Made by a program: the position numbers and the translations under genes
Part shown: positions 53,601-64,000 of the stretch, in pieces
Position numbering within the stretch: the first letter of the stretch is position 1
Layout: each line of letters begins with the position of its first letter
Assembly: GCA_000149265.1 (NCBI GenBank)
Contig: CH003425.1
Coordinates: forward strand, 684,312-748,311
Source of the DNA: Ciona savignyi
Lineage: Eukaryota; Chordata; Ascidiacea; Phlebobranchia; Cionidae
Length of the DNA: 64,000 nt
Direction of reading: 5' to 3'
Notes under the pieces: model-generated
Databases searched by the model: none
Told to the model about the DNA's origin: nothing
The model's input: only the letters and a program-made list of their open reading frames with translations

Positions 53601-54737
53601 AATTCCCATGGAAGGTGAAAAACCAAAACGGTATTTTTTTTAAAAAAATAAGCGTTTTTGGGCAGAGCGCTTAAACGACTACTCCAATTTCATTTAAATT
53701 TGGTAAACTGTAAGTGCATTAGCCAATGATATAACACTTAAAATAATTTAAAAAATTACCTTGGGAAATACCCTAAAAAATAAGATTTTGTTTTCAAATC
53801 ATGATTGTGACAGGCATCGGTTGTGGCACCAACATCTACCAGAAAGAGTAATGGAATTACAATGAAACTTTGTCATTTGTTAGAAAACATGGTCTAGATA
53901 TGCAGAAACCAAAATTTTGGCTAATATACCCAGGGGAATTCCCCTGGAAGGTAAAAAAAACAAATCGGAATTTTTTAAAATTAGGTGTTTGGGGCATAGC
54001 GCTTATACGGCCAAAATGTTAGTTCCCTATCCGCCTTTGTACCATTGAGCAAAAAGAAAAAGGGAACATAGGGAAATACCCTAAAAATTATGATTTGTTT
54101 TAAACCATGATTGTAACAGGCATGCTATATCGCTTCGAAATCTCCAACAAGGAGTCGCCAAAGCGGATTAAAACTGTTTGTTAGATTATCTAACAAACAT
54201 CTAACTCAGATAATATAACTTAGATATGTTAAGCAGAAATTTATGTACTAAACCCAGGGGAATTCCCCTAAATAATGAAAAATTCAATCGGGCTGTTTCG
54301 GAAATTTACGTTCCCTTTACCAAAGCGCTTGACAAGAGACTTAAATTTAAAACATTTGTGGTAAATGTTCGTAAATCGAACACGCTTATTCTTTTTTTAA
54401 CTACTCATGGAAAAAAAGTTTGGTTTAATAACTATGGGACCCATGCGTTTATGCTTGCAGAAACAAAACTATGACAGTCCAGTTAAAACTTTCAGGAATG
54501 TTACATAACATGGATCTGAAGTGCACATATCTGACAATAACATATATTGTGTAAAACATTAATAACAAGATCGGATTGTTACCTCAGGGACCCATGCGTT
54601 TATGCTTGCAGAAACAAACTACTAACCCGGTGTATAAAATACAAATTGTGGTTAGGGACCCTGCTCACATAGATATATATCATACAAAATGTGTTTTACA
54701 AATAGTGGTTTTAAAACACGTGGTTGACACTCTCTAG
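50664..54737. mobile_element. 4.07-kb foldback element with tandem-repeat arms
   Basis: Left end CTAGAGAGTGTCAACCACGT and right end, reversed, the same 20 bases; the long inverted arms are 50664-52530 and 53049-54737 with a 518-bp spacer. Each arm contains 4-5 tandem units of ~335 bp, marked by the palindrome AGGGGAATTCCCCT or close variants at about 50973, 51308, 51646, 51979 and 52314 (left) and 53260, 53595, 53935 and 54256 (right). Inner arm ends are A-rich/T-rich with gtcccattt hairpins. No transposase frame is seen, so it is non-autonomous. The target duplication could not be settled because the flanks are A-runs. Confidence 0.85.
52531..53048. other. Central spacer of the foldback element
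   Basis: This 518-bp stretch has no counterpart in the arms. Its left part is slightly GC-richer (accggtgacggtgtggtaac), the right part AT-rich. The frame 52426-52677 spans arm and spacer and does not resemble a known protein. It could be the remnant of an ancestral internal region. Confidence 0.5.
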
Positions 54738-55385
54738 TTAAAAAAACATATCCGCTAGCCCATAATCAAGTCTGTAGATCCCGCTTTAAAAAAACGTATC
54801 GTAATTATTGCGAAAACCTCTATGTGTACAAACCTGATTGGCCACAATGCGTTGTCTGTGTACATTTGTAGCATCAGCTAAATTCTTTACTCCAAGAGTA
54901 ACTGTTATTCCGTCTGCAATGTCGGTTCTGCGTGGTGTACAATATTTTAACAATCATGTGCCGTATAAGATATAATATTTAAGTGGAGAAGGGGGCTTAA
55001 TTATAGGCTATCGTCATATATAGGCCATTATGTGATATAATGCGCGAGTCCCAAACGCGTGGGCTTCAGGCACATTCCTCTTTATCGTATAGTAAATCGG
55101 CAATGGTCTTCAATACACAGTGTGGAATAATTTGTGACATACAATTGCGTTAATTTTTAAGCAATTTATTAAAAGATTCTTGTCTTTTTTATTTCAAATA
55201 TCAACGGAGCTTACGGGACGCAGTGTGCCGCGGTAAGAATCCAGTTTGGGTGTATTAAACTGCCACCGCAGATCTCCCGATTTGGTACTTCCACTAATGC
55301 CTGGAAATAAATAAAGTTGTTTTACTGGAAAATACAATTGTTCGATATTATAAGGTACAACCACGAAGTAAAAGGATACAACACA

Positions 55386-55581
55386 TAGGATAGAATATTC
55401 ATGTTTATCCCCGTGAGTGGGAAAACCAAGGGGGTTAACACACGGGCAATCGTCAGATCACCTCGCGCCCACCGTCGGGTTACCGGAGCTATTGCAGTGT
55501 GTTGTATATGATAGACACGTTCCTTCAATTTGGTAGAACCTATTAATCCCTGCATTCGGGCAATGTCCGTAAAGTGCCTTG
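55386..55581 (-). repeat. Family A SINE, 5'-truncated
   Basis: Inverted: ataggatagaatattcatg, near-consensus body, stopping at gtccgtaaagtgccttg without head. Confidence 0.85.
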
Positions 55582-55691
55582 TTTATGTTATTTGTAGTTA
55601 CGGCTTAATACCAAATAAAGAAATAGGAAAGAGCGCGTCAACTATATTGCCTGCTGACGGGACCGCTGACTGCTGTAACAAAAGATTTCGA

Positions 55692-55820
55692 CCAAATCGT
55701 GTGGCGAAATGGTTAACGCTACCCATACCCAAATATTTAACGTAACTAATAAATATAGCAATCCAAAAACGATCGTTGAGAAACCCATCAGTGATTCCAA
55801 ACCTCACAAATCTTGGTAAA
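55692..55820 (+). repeat. Family B tRNA-Ser-like element, duplicated with the lectin unit
   Basis: aatcgtgtggcgaaatggtt ... aacccatcagtgattccaaa. The element and its 3' flank (cgatgccgcacgaatgctct) recur at 62092-62300, showing it was copied as part of the lectin unit. Confidence 0.65.
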
Positions 55821-55917
55821 TTGGTAACTTGTCAGTTCAGCGCGATGCCGCACGAATGCTCTTGGATTAAGTGGGAATTTCCTTTAAATTTAAGACAATT
55901 TTTGTTCAAGAATTTTG

Positions 55918-55925
55918 TGACGTCA
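55918..55925. promoter_or_regulatory. CRE-like site upstream of lectin copy 2
   Basis: TGACGTCAAATAATTG, 178 bp before the start codon, matching the site before copy 1. Confidence 0.4.
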
Positions 55926-56095
55926 AATAATTGTTTTATTCTGTAACATTCTATTTACATTGCAGTGTGTTTAGATATGTTGCAGTAGCTTCATTTCTGA
56001 AATAAGAGTGTTTTATTGAGAGGCCTAATTTTATCGTTTTCTGCATTTGTCAACAAGTCAGGTATAAGACTGTGATCAGTTTTAAACCACAAATC

Positions 56096-57611
56096 ATGAA
56101 ATACTTTGCTCTATTGGCCATATTTTGTTGTTTGAACATTGTTGCATCAGGTAACGAAATCAGTTTCTTTCGAATAGCGGACAGATTGTTAAACCAGTAC
56201 ATTACAGAGAGACCAACGTCCCAAGGAGGAAGCTCAGAGCTGCAATCTTGTTCAAAATTCCCGACACGAAAGGCATTTGTCAAGTACAACTTGTGTTTAA
56301 GTTTTGTCCCAACTTTCATCAACGCAACAGCAAGGCCCCAAGATCCAAACCTTCCTCATAAATTCAACTTGACCGTTTTTAGAAACGACCTCTACGGTTT
56401 TTTTTGTTTGAACTTGTACGAACCGACGAGCCCACAGGCTGGGACACGATGCTAATTGTAGATTGGGTGATTTACTCAGGTAAGCAAAATAGACTCAATA
56501 ATAAACAATGCAGTTATTAGGTACTCATTTAAAAAATTATTGTGTTACATATTTAATAAACCGTATATCATAAACTACCGTGTAACCGTTGTAGCTACAA
56601 GGTGGGCTTGGTAGAACAGGGATTCACCAAGTCGGATACCAAACAAATATACTTAAATGTTATGGCTACCAAGTATAGCATGACCAAACAAGTTTGACAT
56701 TTTTTGTCATTTCTAATTTATTCCTTGGTTTAGGATTACCCACAAGCTGCAATTAAGCATTGCGGTTTGGACTCAACGAAAGTGGAATACAACGCATATA
56801 TAACCCGGGGAATCAGCAAACTTTACAAGTGTAATGCGATCAAATCACTGACGGCGGCGGTTGGATGGTCGGTGGAGTTTTCATCAATATAATGTTCCAC
56901 ACAACTAATAAACGAACATTCCAGGTTTTTCAGCGTCGGACTGATGGTTCTGAAAACTTTTATCGAACTTGGGTTGAATATCAAGGGATGTTTGGAAACC
57001 TTAGCAACGAGTTCTGGTTGGGTTAGTTTTGTTTTAATTGTGTAATAGTAAGCACACTTGTTAATATGATTAATTCCAAATTAAGGAAACGAAAATCTTC
57101 ATGCTTTAACCCGATCTGGGAATTATGAATTAAGGATTGAATTGGGAGATTGTGCAAACGTTAGAAAGTTTGCAAAATACAGGTAAGAACATTACAAATT
57201 TACAGTATATATATAATAATATAGTTTATATTAACAGCTCCTTTTCTATAGGCTCTGCTCAAGAAAAGTATACTTTGAAAGTGTCCGGTTACTCTGGAAA
57301 TGCAGGTAAATATGTGATAGAGTTAAAAAGTCGACTCGCTTTCAAATGTCCTTTCCGTAGGAGATTCGCTTTCGCAGCACAACGGGCGACCCTTTAGCAC
57401 CAAGGACGTGGACAGCGATTCCGGTGGTGGTAATTGCGCTGTCCATAACCATGGAGCTTGGTGGTGTGATAATTGTTACTATTCCAACTTATACGGGGAG
57501 TACCTGAAGTGCCAAACCACAACATACCAAGCTGCAAGTTGGGGTGGTTTCCACGGTGGACAATACTCAATGAAGTTTATCGAGATGAAGTTCAGGCCTA
57601 GAGGAAACTAG
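56096..57611 (+). pseudogene. H-type-lectin-like plus fibrinogen-domain gene, copy 2 (broken)
   Basis: The exon layout equals copy 1: 56096-56150, 56208-56479, 56734-56867, 56925-57021, 57086-57182, 57238-57305 and 57361-57611. Three lesions stop it. A run of eight T at 56398-56405 replaces six in copy 1 and shifts frame in the lectin-like domain. TAA at 56754-56756 replaces GAA in CKEAL. TAA at 56832-56834 replaces the Tyr codon before CDQ. Exons 4-7 remain open (DSDSGGGNCAVHNHGAWW, SMKFIEMKFRPRGN), and the splice sites are kept, suggesting recent loss. Signal peptide MKYFALLAIFCCLNIVA is intact, so a secreted fragment is conceivable. An assembly error could explain the T-run but not both stops. 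Confidence 0.85.
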
Positions 57612-60061
57612 TAATAATATAATCCCCACCTTTACATATATTGTAAATAACCACAACTAAACTCGGTATTCACCAAGCATGAATTACATTTGTTATTCAA
57701 GGAAATGTTGTCGGTTTTCACATAAATTTAAACATTTGATGTTGTGCCTATCAATGGAAATATTTAATTCATGCAATTTACATCATGTTTGTTGCCGAAC
57801 AGGCAATACCAGAGACTGTACAGGGAAACTTATTATATAGAATATTTTTATGAACTATATAATATAATCAGACTTGGAAAATATTGTAGCAATTTATTTT
57901 TTGTCATTGTTCAAAATGTAACGCATGTTGTTGTTATCACTGGTTTTGTATAATTCCACCTTACACGGTTGCAAATCCGCTTTAACATGACTGCAGGATT
58001 TAACGTTCCCAGAACTTCCTTTTTTTACGATACAAGCAAGTTGTCTTTTGTCATCGAGCTTGAATTAATAGAGTTTGGAATCGGGACATTCGCAGTATTA
58101 AGCTAAGAGAACCGTGGGTGCGTCGCCCCAGACTACGGTCATATTTTGGTGTTTTTTACGTCGTGCCCGCATATATTGAATTAATCATCATATGCGTGTT
58201 TTTGTGGTATTAAATAATCAAGAATAAAATTAACCTTCCGTGATGGATTACGGATTGTCGGAGTCATATTGGACTATTAGCTATATGTAATCGTCAAGTC
58301 AAATCAAGTGCCAGTCAAAGGCACGAATATAAACGTCCTGAAACCAACAAGTTTTATATTTTGCATTTGATTCAATGAAACCTAATTATTTATTACCAAA
58401 TTTAGTGATACTTATTAAATTAACGCGAATCCTGTTCTAATGTATATCAGAATTCAAACTTTTGATAGTTTATATTACATCATTCTATCCATATTATAAT
58501 GTGTGATTAATGTAAATAAACGCTTTCAATGCTAACCCAATGTAGTGCCAACGCAATATGACAGGAGTATTTAACTTCACATGAAACACCGTTGGTGAAG
58601 AATTCTTCGCACATTTCCACCTATGCTGCTCGGATCATTTCAAGCTGAGAAGGTCGATTGAATTATTCTATAACAAATAAATTAGATAACAGACTGCTGT
58701 TCTAGTAGTAACTTGCTTAAGCTTACTCGTTTCCTGATGTATCATTTTCTTGTCCACTAAAATATTGATAAAAGATAGATATTCAGGTTTTCATTTTAAC
58801 GTGTACATAGGAAATATTAATGACAATCTTTGTAAATATAAAGTTTGAATGACAAACCTCATATCAAATGGTTATTTCGTATATAATTGCTATCCCGACA
58901 GCTTCCTTGCAGAAAGTAATATATTTAACGTAACATTTGTCCGAGCTGAACTCCAACCATAAACACAACAAACGCGGTGGACTTTCATTACTACAAATAA
59001 TATGACTTGTAGCTTGTACGTTATAATGGCTGTCCATGCAACCAATGAATTACAACGCTATACATGACTCTCCAGGCGTCATATAAACACAATTTAAAGA
59101 TATTTTAAAGTTCGGGCTATTTCTACATATTAAATTAAAATCGCTAAAATGTTTTGTTAAACTTAGCATGTAAATTAACTAGCATGTAAATTAGCCCTGC
59201 ATCCAGCATTAATCAATTGATAACTCTGAATTTAATGATAAATATGATAAAAGTGCAATAAAACGACCTAAAATTATAACTAAGAATAAAAAGTGCAACA
59301 AAAGGTGTAATAAAAGGTGTAGAAAAGTGTATAAAACAATTCACAGATAACGAGCACTTAAGCACGTTACAGAAGCTCAAAACGAATGTTCACAGAAGTT
59401 ATATGAAAACCCTGTATTCAGAAGTATAAAGTTGCAATTAAATAGGTGGGGGTTTCATATTCTCGTGGTTGCAGTGCATACAGATCACAACTGTTTGCAC
59501 TGTAGGCAGCAGTATGCGAGCTGGAATTTAGCTTGGAGCGAAGAAAAATTAGAAATTAAACTGAAATCATTTATAATCTATAGGTCCCTGTATATTGGAT
59601 GCATAACCGTTATTTATTCACATGGTTAGCAAGTTTGGCACTTTGGTATATTAATTGAAATACAAGCATCGCGTTTTCGTATATTGTCGGGTGAAATATG
59701 TATGAAGTTTAACTAATTTAATAATAGGATTGTAAAGCGAACATAACCACAACTATACCATATGTCATTCTGTATATAACAAGATAGTCATTGCAAACGT
59801 ATGTATACGTCACGAAGCGTAAGTTTTAAAAATCCGGAAACGTTAACAAACATCGCTTAACGAAGTTGTGACGTCAAATAATTATTTGTCGATTCCCTCA
59901 ATTTTCACAAAAAAATTATTACTCCACTTACTTGGTATCGGTGTTTAGATACGTTGCAGTTGATTTGTTTTAGATAGAAGTGAGAAGGCTACCATTTTAA
60001 CATATTATGCAATTTTTTGCATGTTAAATGTAACACTGTGATCAGTTTTAAACCACAAATC
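57612..60061. other. Between lectin copies 2 and 3
   Basis: The first 1.4 kb matches the flank after copy 1; 59670-60061 matches the upstream flank of copy 1 (ccacaactatacc..., gtatataacaagatagtcat, then the CRE-like site). The middle is AT-rich. The small frame at 59432-59629 is not supported. Confidence 0.55.
59869..59876. promoter_or_regulatory. CRE-like site upstream of lectin copy 3
   Basis: TGACGTCAAATAATTA, 193 bp before the start codon, third instance of the conserved upstream motif. Confidence 0.42.
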
Positions 60062-61668
60062 ATGAAATACTTTGCTCTGTTGATTATCTTAGGTGGTTTG
60101 TACATTGTTGCATCAGGTAATAAATTAGTTTTCTCTAATAGTGGATATTTTGTTAAACCTAGATACATTACAGAGAGTCCAAGATCCCAAAATAGAAGCT
60201 CAGAGCTGCAATCTGATTCAAAATTCTCGAACAAGAATGCGTTTGTTAAGTACAATATGTGCCAGAGTTCGTCTCCAAATTTTATCAACGCAACAGCAAG
60301 GCCCCACAATCCAAACCTTCCTCATACATTCAACTTGACTGTAAAAGAAATTTTCACCCACGATTTTTTGTTTGAACTTGTGCGAACTGACGAGGCCAAA
60401 GGCTGGGATACGATGCTGATTGTGGATTGGGAGATTTACACAGGTGAGCAAACTAGGTCTTGAATGCAATGCAGTAGATACCAAAGATTGTCAACTTCTT
60501 GTTAGATACAGCCATTTCAAAAACCCATTTTGACTCTACGCTAGTTTCTGCATGCATAAACGATCGGTTTCCTGGTTGGCATGTGACTCCGACATGTGAC
60601 TCCGATATACCAGACGGGGTTAAGGAATAACAATGTCATTTGTTTGATAACATGATCTATCTTATGTAGAAATCAAAATTCTGGGTGACGCATCCTGTTT
60701 AGTTTACCTGTTAAGTTACACACAACTGTTATGTTTGACATTGTTTAGTGATATCCAATTTGCGATTCGTTTTAGGATTACCCACAAACTGCAAAGAAGC
60801 ATTGCGGTTTGGACTAAACGAAAGTGGAATACAACACATATATAACCCGGGGAATCAGCAAACTTTGGGAGTTTATTGCGATCAAACCACTGACGGCGGC
60901 GGTTGGATGGTCGGTGGAGTTTCAATCAAAAAGTTTTTCTCAAGAGAATGTTACACAGAGCTAATAAACGAACATTCCAGGTTTTCCAGCGTCGGACTGA
61001 TGGTTCTGAAAACTTCTATCGAACTTGGGTTGAATACCAGGGGATGTTTGGAAACCTTAGCAACGAATTCTGGTTGGGTGAGTTTTGTTTCAATTGTGTA
61101 AAATGTAATAATTAAATTGGTTAATATGATTGAAAAATTAAGGAAACGAAAATCTTCATGCTTTAACGCGATCAGGGGAATTATGAATTAAGGATCGAAT
61201 TAGAAGATTGTGTAAACGTGACAAAGTTTGTAAAATACAGGTAAAAACATTAAAAATTTACAGTCACTCCAATAATATAATTCATATAAACAGCTCCTTT
61301 TCCATCGGCTCCGCTCAGGCAAATTATACTTTGAAAGTGACAGGTTACACTGGAAATGCAGGTAAAAATGATAACGGTTGTAAAATATTTAATCGCTTTT
61401 AAACGTCATTTCCGTAGGAGATTCGCTTTACCAACACAGCGGGCTACCCTTTAGCACAAAGGACGTAGAAAACGATTTCAGCAGTCGTAATTGCGCTGTC
61501 CACCACCATGGAGCTTGGTGGTATGATAGTTGTTACCAATCTAACTTGAACGGGGAGTACTTGAAATGCCAAACCACATCAGACCGTGCTGCAAGTTGGC
61601 GTGATTTTCGCGGTACAAAATACTCGCTGAAGTTTATCGAGATGAAGTTCAGGCCAAGAGGAGACTAG
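60062..61668 (+). pseudogene. H-type-lectin-like plus fibrinogen-domain gene, copy 3 (one frameshift)
   Basis: Exons 60062-60116, 60174-60443, 60776-60909, 60981-61077, 61143-61240, 61294-61361 and 61418-61668. The N-terminal domain is intact (FINATARPHNPNLP, FLFELVRTDEAKGWD, TMLIVDWEIYTG), as are CKEALRFGLNESG and [16 protein letters not shown]. Exon 5 is 98 bp against 97 bp in copies 1 and 2: a run of four G at 61175-61178 replaces three bases (tggg to aggg with one extra g), shifting frame into TGA at 61184-61186. Exons 6-7 are otherwise open. In exon 7 the calcium segment reads VENDFSSRNCA, so the first Asp of DxD is Glu. With one base as the only lesion, this may be a functional gene with a sequencing error or a segregating null allele. 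Confidence 0.75.
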
Positions 61669-62091
61669 TAGTAATATAAACCCTCTTTGCTTATAATGTA
61701 AATAACCACAACTAAACTCGGTATTCACCAAGCATGAATTTCATTTTTATTTAATGAAATGTTGTCGGCTTCACATGAATTTAAACTTTTTATGCTTTTC
61801 CCGTCATACAATCAAAATGTAAATATTTAATAATGCAAAGTGTGTCATGTTTGTTGCCGAACAGTTAATGCGACAGACTGTGCATGGGAATTGAATATCC
61901 GGAATATTTTCACGAACTATATAAGATAATCATACTTGGAAAATAATGTAGCAATTTCTCCTTTGTAATTGTTCAATATGTACCGCATGTTGGTATTTTC
62001 AGTGGTTTCGTATAACTCCCCTCACAAGGTTATAAATTTGTTTTAACTTGACTGCAGTTTTTAACATTTTTTTGAAGACAATCTGTTGAAA

Positions 62092-62192
62092 GTACGATTG
62101 TGCGGACAACTGGTTAACGCGACCGATACATATACCTGTTAATTAAACGGTCGGTGACAAACCCATCAGGGACTCGAAACTTTGCAAGATAA
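62092..62192 (+). repeat. Family B tRNA-Ser-like element
   Basis: acgattgtgcggacaactgg, ttaacgcgaccgatacatat, then aacccatcagggactcgaaa. It corresponds to the copy at 55692. Confidence 0.65.
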
Positions 62193-62366
62193 AATTTCTG
62201 TAAAATGGTACCTTGTCACTTTAGTGCGATGCCGCAAGAATGGTCTTGAATTAAGTGCGAATTTCTTGAAAACTTAAGATCAATTTTTGTTCAAGGACTT
62301 TCAAATTTTCAATTCTGTTAAAGTTGGCAAATTCTGTTAGATGGTCGGTACTCAATCTGAGGTTAA

Positions 62367-62524
62367 AGGTCGGGTTACCGGAGCTAATGCAGTGTGTTGT
62401 GTATGATTTACTGTTTAAAACCGCGGGAAAAGGCAATTTACGTTAAGTATCTTGCCCAAGAAAAAAAATAATAACCAGCTTCGTACCTGCAACCTTTCGT
62501 TTGGAAAGTGTCGCACTAAACCAC
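62367..62524 (-). repeat. Family A SINE, internally deleted
   Basis: gtcgggttaccggagctaat and gtgttgtgtatgattta, then a jump to the reversed head (acctgcaacctttcgtttgg). Confidence 0.65.
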
Positions 62525-62745
62525 CAAACTAAAAAGTCGAACGGACGATAAACATGATTAACCTACCAAACCGTATCTGTTTCAAAGCATGTCGGCTCTT
62601 TACTGGAAACGAGTTCCAAATTTTATTTTGTAAAGTTTAAATCAATGGAAAATACGAGAAACGCGTTTCGGTTTATTGTCGGGTACAAGTGTATGAGGTT
62701 TAGCAGAATGTAGTAATAAGATAAATCCACCTTGTAAAACGAATA

Positions 62746-64000
62746 CTAGAGAGTGTCAATCACGTGTTTAACCACCACTATTTGTAAAACACATGTTGTA
62801 TGCCATATATTCATGCTACAGGGTCCCTAACCACATTTTGTATTTTATACACTGAGTATGCTGTTTGTTTCTGCAAGCATAAACGCATGGGTCCCATAGT
62901 TATTAAACCAAACTTCTTTTCCATGTGAAGGGGAAAAAATAAATGTCTTAAATTTACAAACATTTCACCACAATTGTTTTAAATTAAAGCTTCCTTATAA
63001 GGGCTGTATTGAAATGAAGCTAAATTCCCAAAACAGCCCGATTTAGTGTTTCGTGGTTTCAGGGAATTACTGGGTATAGTAGATAAGTTTCTACTGGGTT
63101 TATTACGTAAGTTTCTGTTTTTACATATGTGTGTTATGTTATATAACAATTCTTAATGTTTTAGTCTGATTTGTTGATCTCCTTGTCTGATTTGTCGATC
63201 TCCTTGTTGGAGATATCAGTACGATATGGCATACCTGTTACAATCATAATTCAGGAACATATCTTCGTTTTTAAGCAATTACCCTAATAAATGTTTTCTT
63301 TCTTTTAATTGGAACAGAGTGTTTAATGGTCTAACATATTACCAAATCTGATTCAAATTGGAGCTGCCGTTCAAGCGATATGCACAGAAAAGCTGATTTT
63401 TAGAAAAAATACCACTTTGGTTTTTAACGTCTCAGGGGAATTCCCCTGAATTTATTATCCAAAATTTTAGTTTCTAATTATCTAGCCTATGTTGTCTTAC
63501 AAATAACAAAGTTTGATTGCGCATACATTGTTTCTTCTTATAGATGTCGGGTCGACATGGCATGCCTGTCACAATCATGATTTGACAACAAAAGCTTATT
63601 TTTTGTGTATTTCCCTAAGTATTTTTTTATTTCTTTTAAGTGTTAAATCATTTACTAATGCACTTACATTTTATCAAATCTGATTTAAATTAGAGCAACC
63701 GTTTAAGCGCTATGCGCAAATAAGCTAATTTTTTAGAAAAAAATACCGTTTTGGTTTTTAACGTGCCAGGGAAATTCCCCTGGATTTATAACCCAGAATT
63801 TTGGTTTATGCATAACCAGAACATGTTGTCAAAAAATAACAAAGTCTCACTGCGATTTTACCATTACTTCTGGTAGATGTCGGGTCGACATGGCGTGCTT
63901 GTCACAATCATGATTTAAGAACAAAATCTTATTGTTTAGGGTATTTCCCTAGGTAATTTTTTTATTTCTTTTGGGTGTTAAATCAGCTACTAATGCACTT
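62746..64000 (+). mobile_element. Second foldback element, left arm only (cut by window end)
   Basis: Begins CTAGAGAGTGTCAATCACGT and follows the left arm of the 50664 element base for base with some divergence and a local duplication near 63090-63110 and 63170-63200. The ~335-bp units are marked by caggggaattcccctg at 63432 and cagggaaattcccctgg at 63767. It interrupts the lectin-type flank at ccttgtaaaacga. Its right arm must lie beyond the window. Confidence 0.82.

Larger units (their letters stand above)
61669..62745. other. Remnants of further lectin-unit flanks
   Basis: After the 3' flank of copy 3, 62092-62300 matches 55692-55920 (upstream of copy 2), and 62650-62745 matches the upstream flank of copy 1 (tttagcagaatgtagtaata and ccttgtaaaacga). 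So pieces of another unit's upstream region are here, broken by SINE and foldback insertions. Confidence 0.55.

Noticed and set aside
47183-61668. Identity as the s-Themis self-incompatibility genes
   Set aside because: s-Themis genes lie within a polycystin-like v-Themis gene; no polycystin sequence is visible on either strand here, and the N-domain differs from what I would expect.

Overview
This window reads as animal nuclear DNA, most likely from a tunicate of the Ciona type. The sequence is AT-rich. Its genes are small and intron-rich (mostly GT-AG, several with AAG acceptors) and resemble chordate families: a CD20/MS4A-like tetraspan, a glycine-receptor subunit, a Kruppel-like factor, a RERG/RASL-type small GTPase and fibrinogen-domain lectins. 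Non-coding space is full of short tRNA-derived SINEs and MITEs. The species is inferred from gene style and repeat content, not proven.

Layout. 2.0-7.5 kb (+): a seven-exon four-pass membrane protein of the MS4A/CD20 type. 10.3-20.3 kb (+): an almost complete glycine receptor alpha-like chloride channel with signal peptide, both GlyR disulfide loops, the PAR selectivity motif and TM1-TM4; its introns hold a hAT MITE, a pogo-like MITE, a mariner-like MITE, minisatellites and many SINEs. 24.8-32.3 kb (+): a KLF3/8/12-like zinc-finger repressor or activator with a CtBP-like motif; one internal exon join does not keep frame as read. 35.6-44.1 kb (-): a RERG/RASL-family GTPase with a long serine-rich tail; two of its introns carry arrays of the same 121-bp repeat. 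47.2-61.7 kb (+): three tandem paralogues coding for a secreted protein with an N-terminal domain resembling an H-type lectin and a C-terminal fibrinogen domain. Copy 1 is intact, copy 2 is a pseudogene (frameshift plus two stops), and copy 3 has a single-base frameshift.

Mobile DNA. Family A is a ~295-bp tRNA-headed SINE with an (ATCCT)n tail, present in more than 25 whole or partial copies. Family B is a ~110-bp tRNA-Ser-like element, often tandem. Family C is a short dispersed repeat. A 4.07-kb foldback element (50,664-54,737), whose arms are built from ~335-bp tandem units, lies between lectin copies 1 and 2. A second copy starts at 62,746 and runs off the window end.

The five loci look functionally unrelated; there is no operon-like organisation. 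The most unusual part is the lectin cluster with its foldback elements. Duplicated flanks suggest a further lectin unit may lie just past the right edge.
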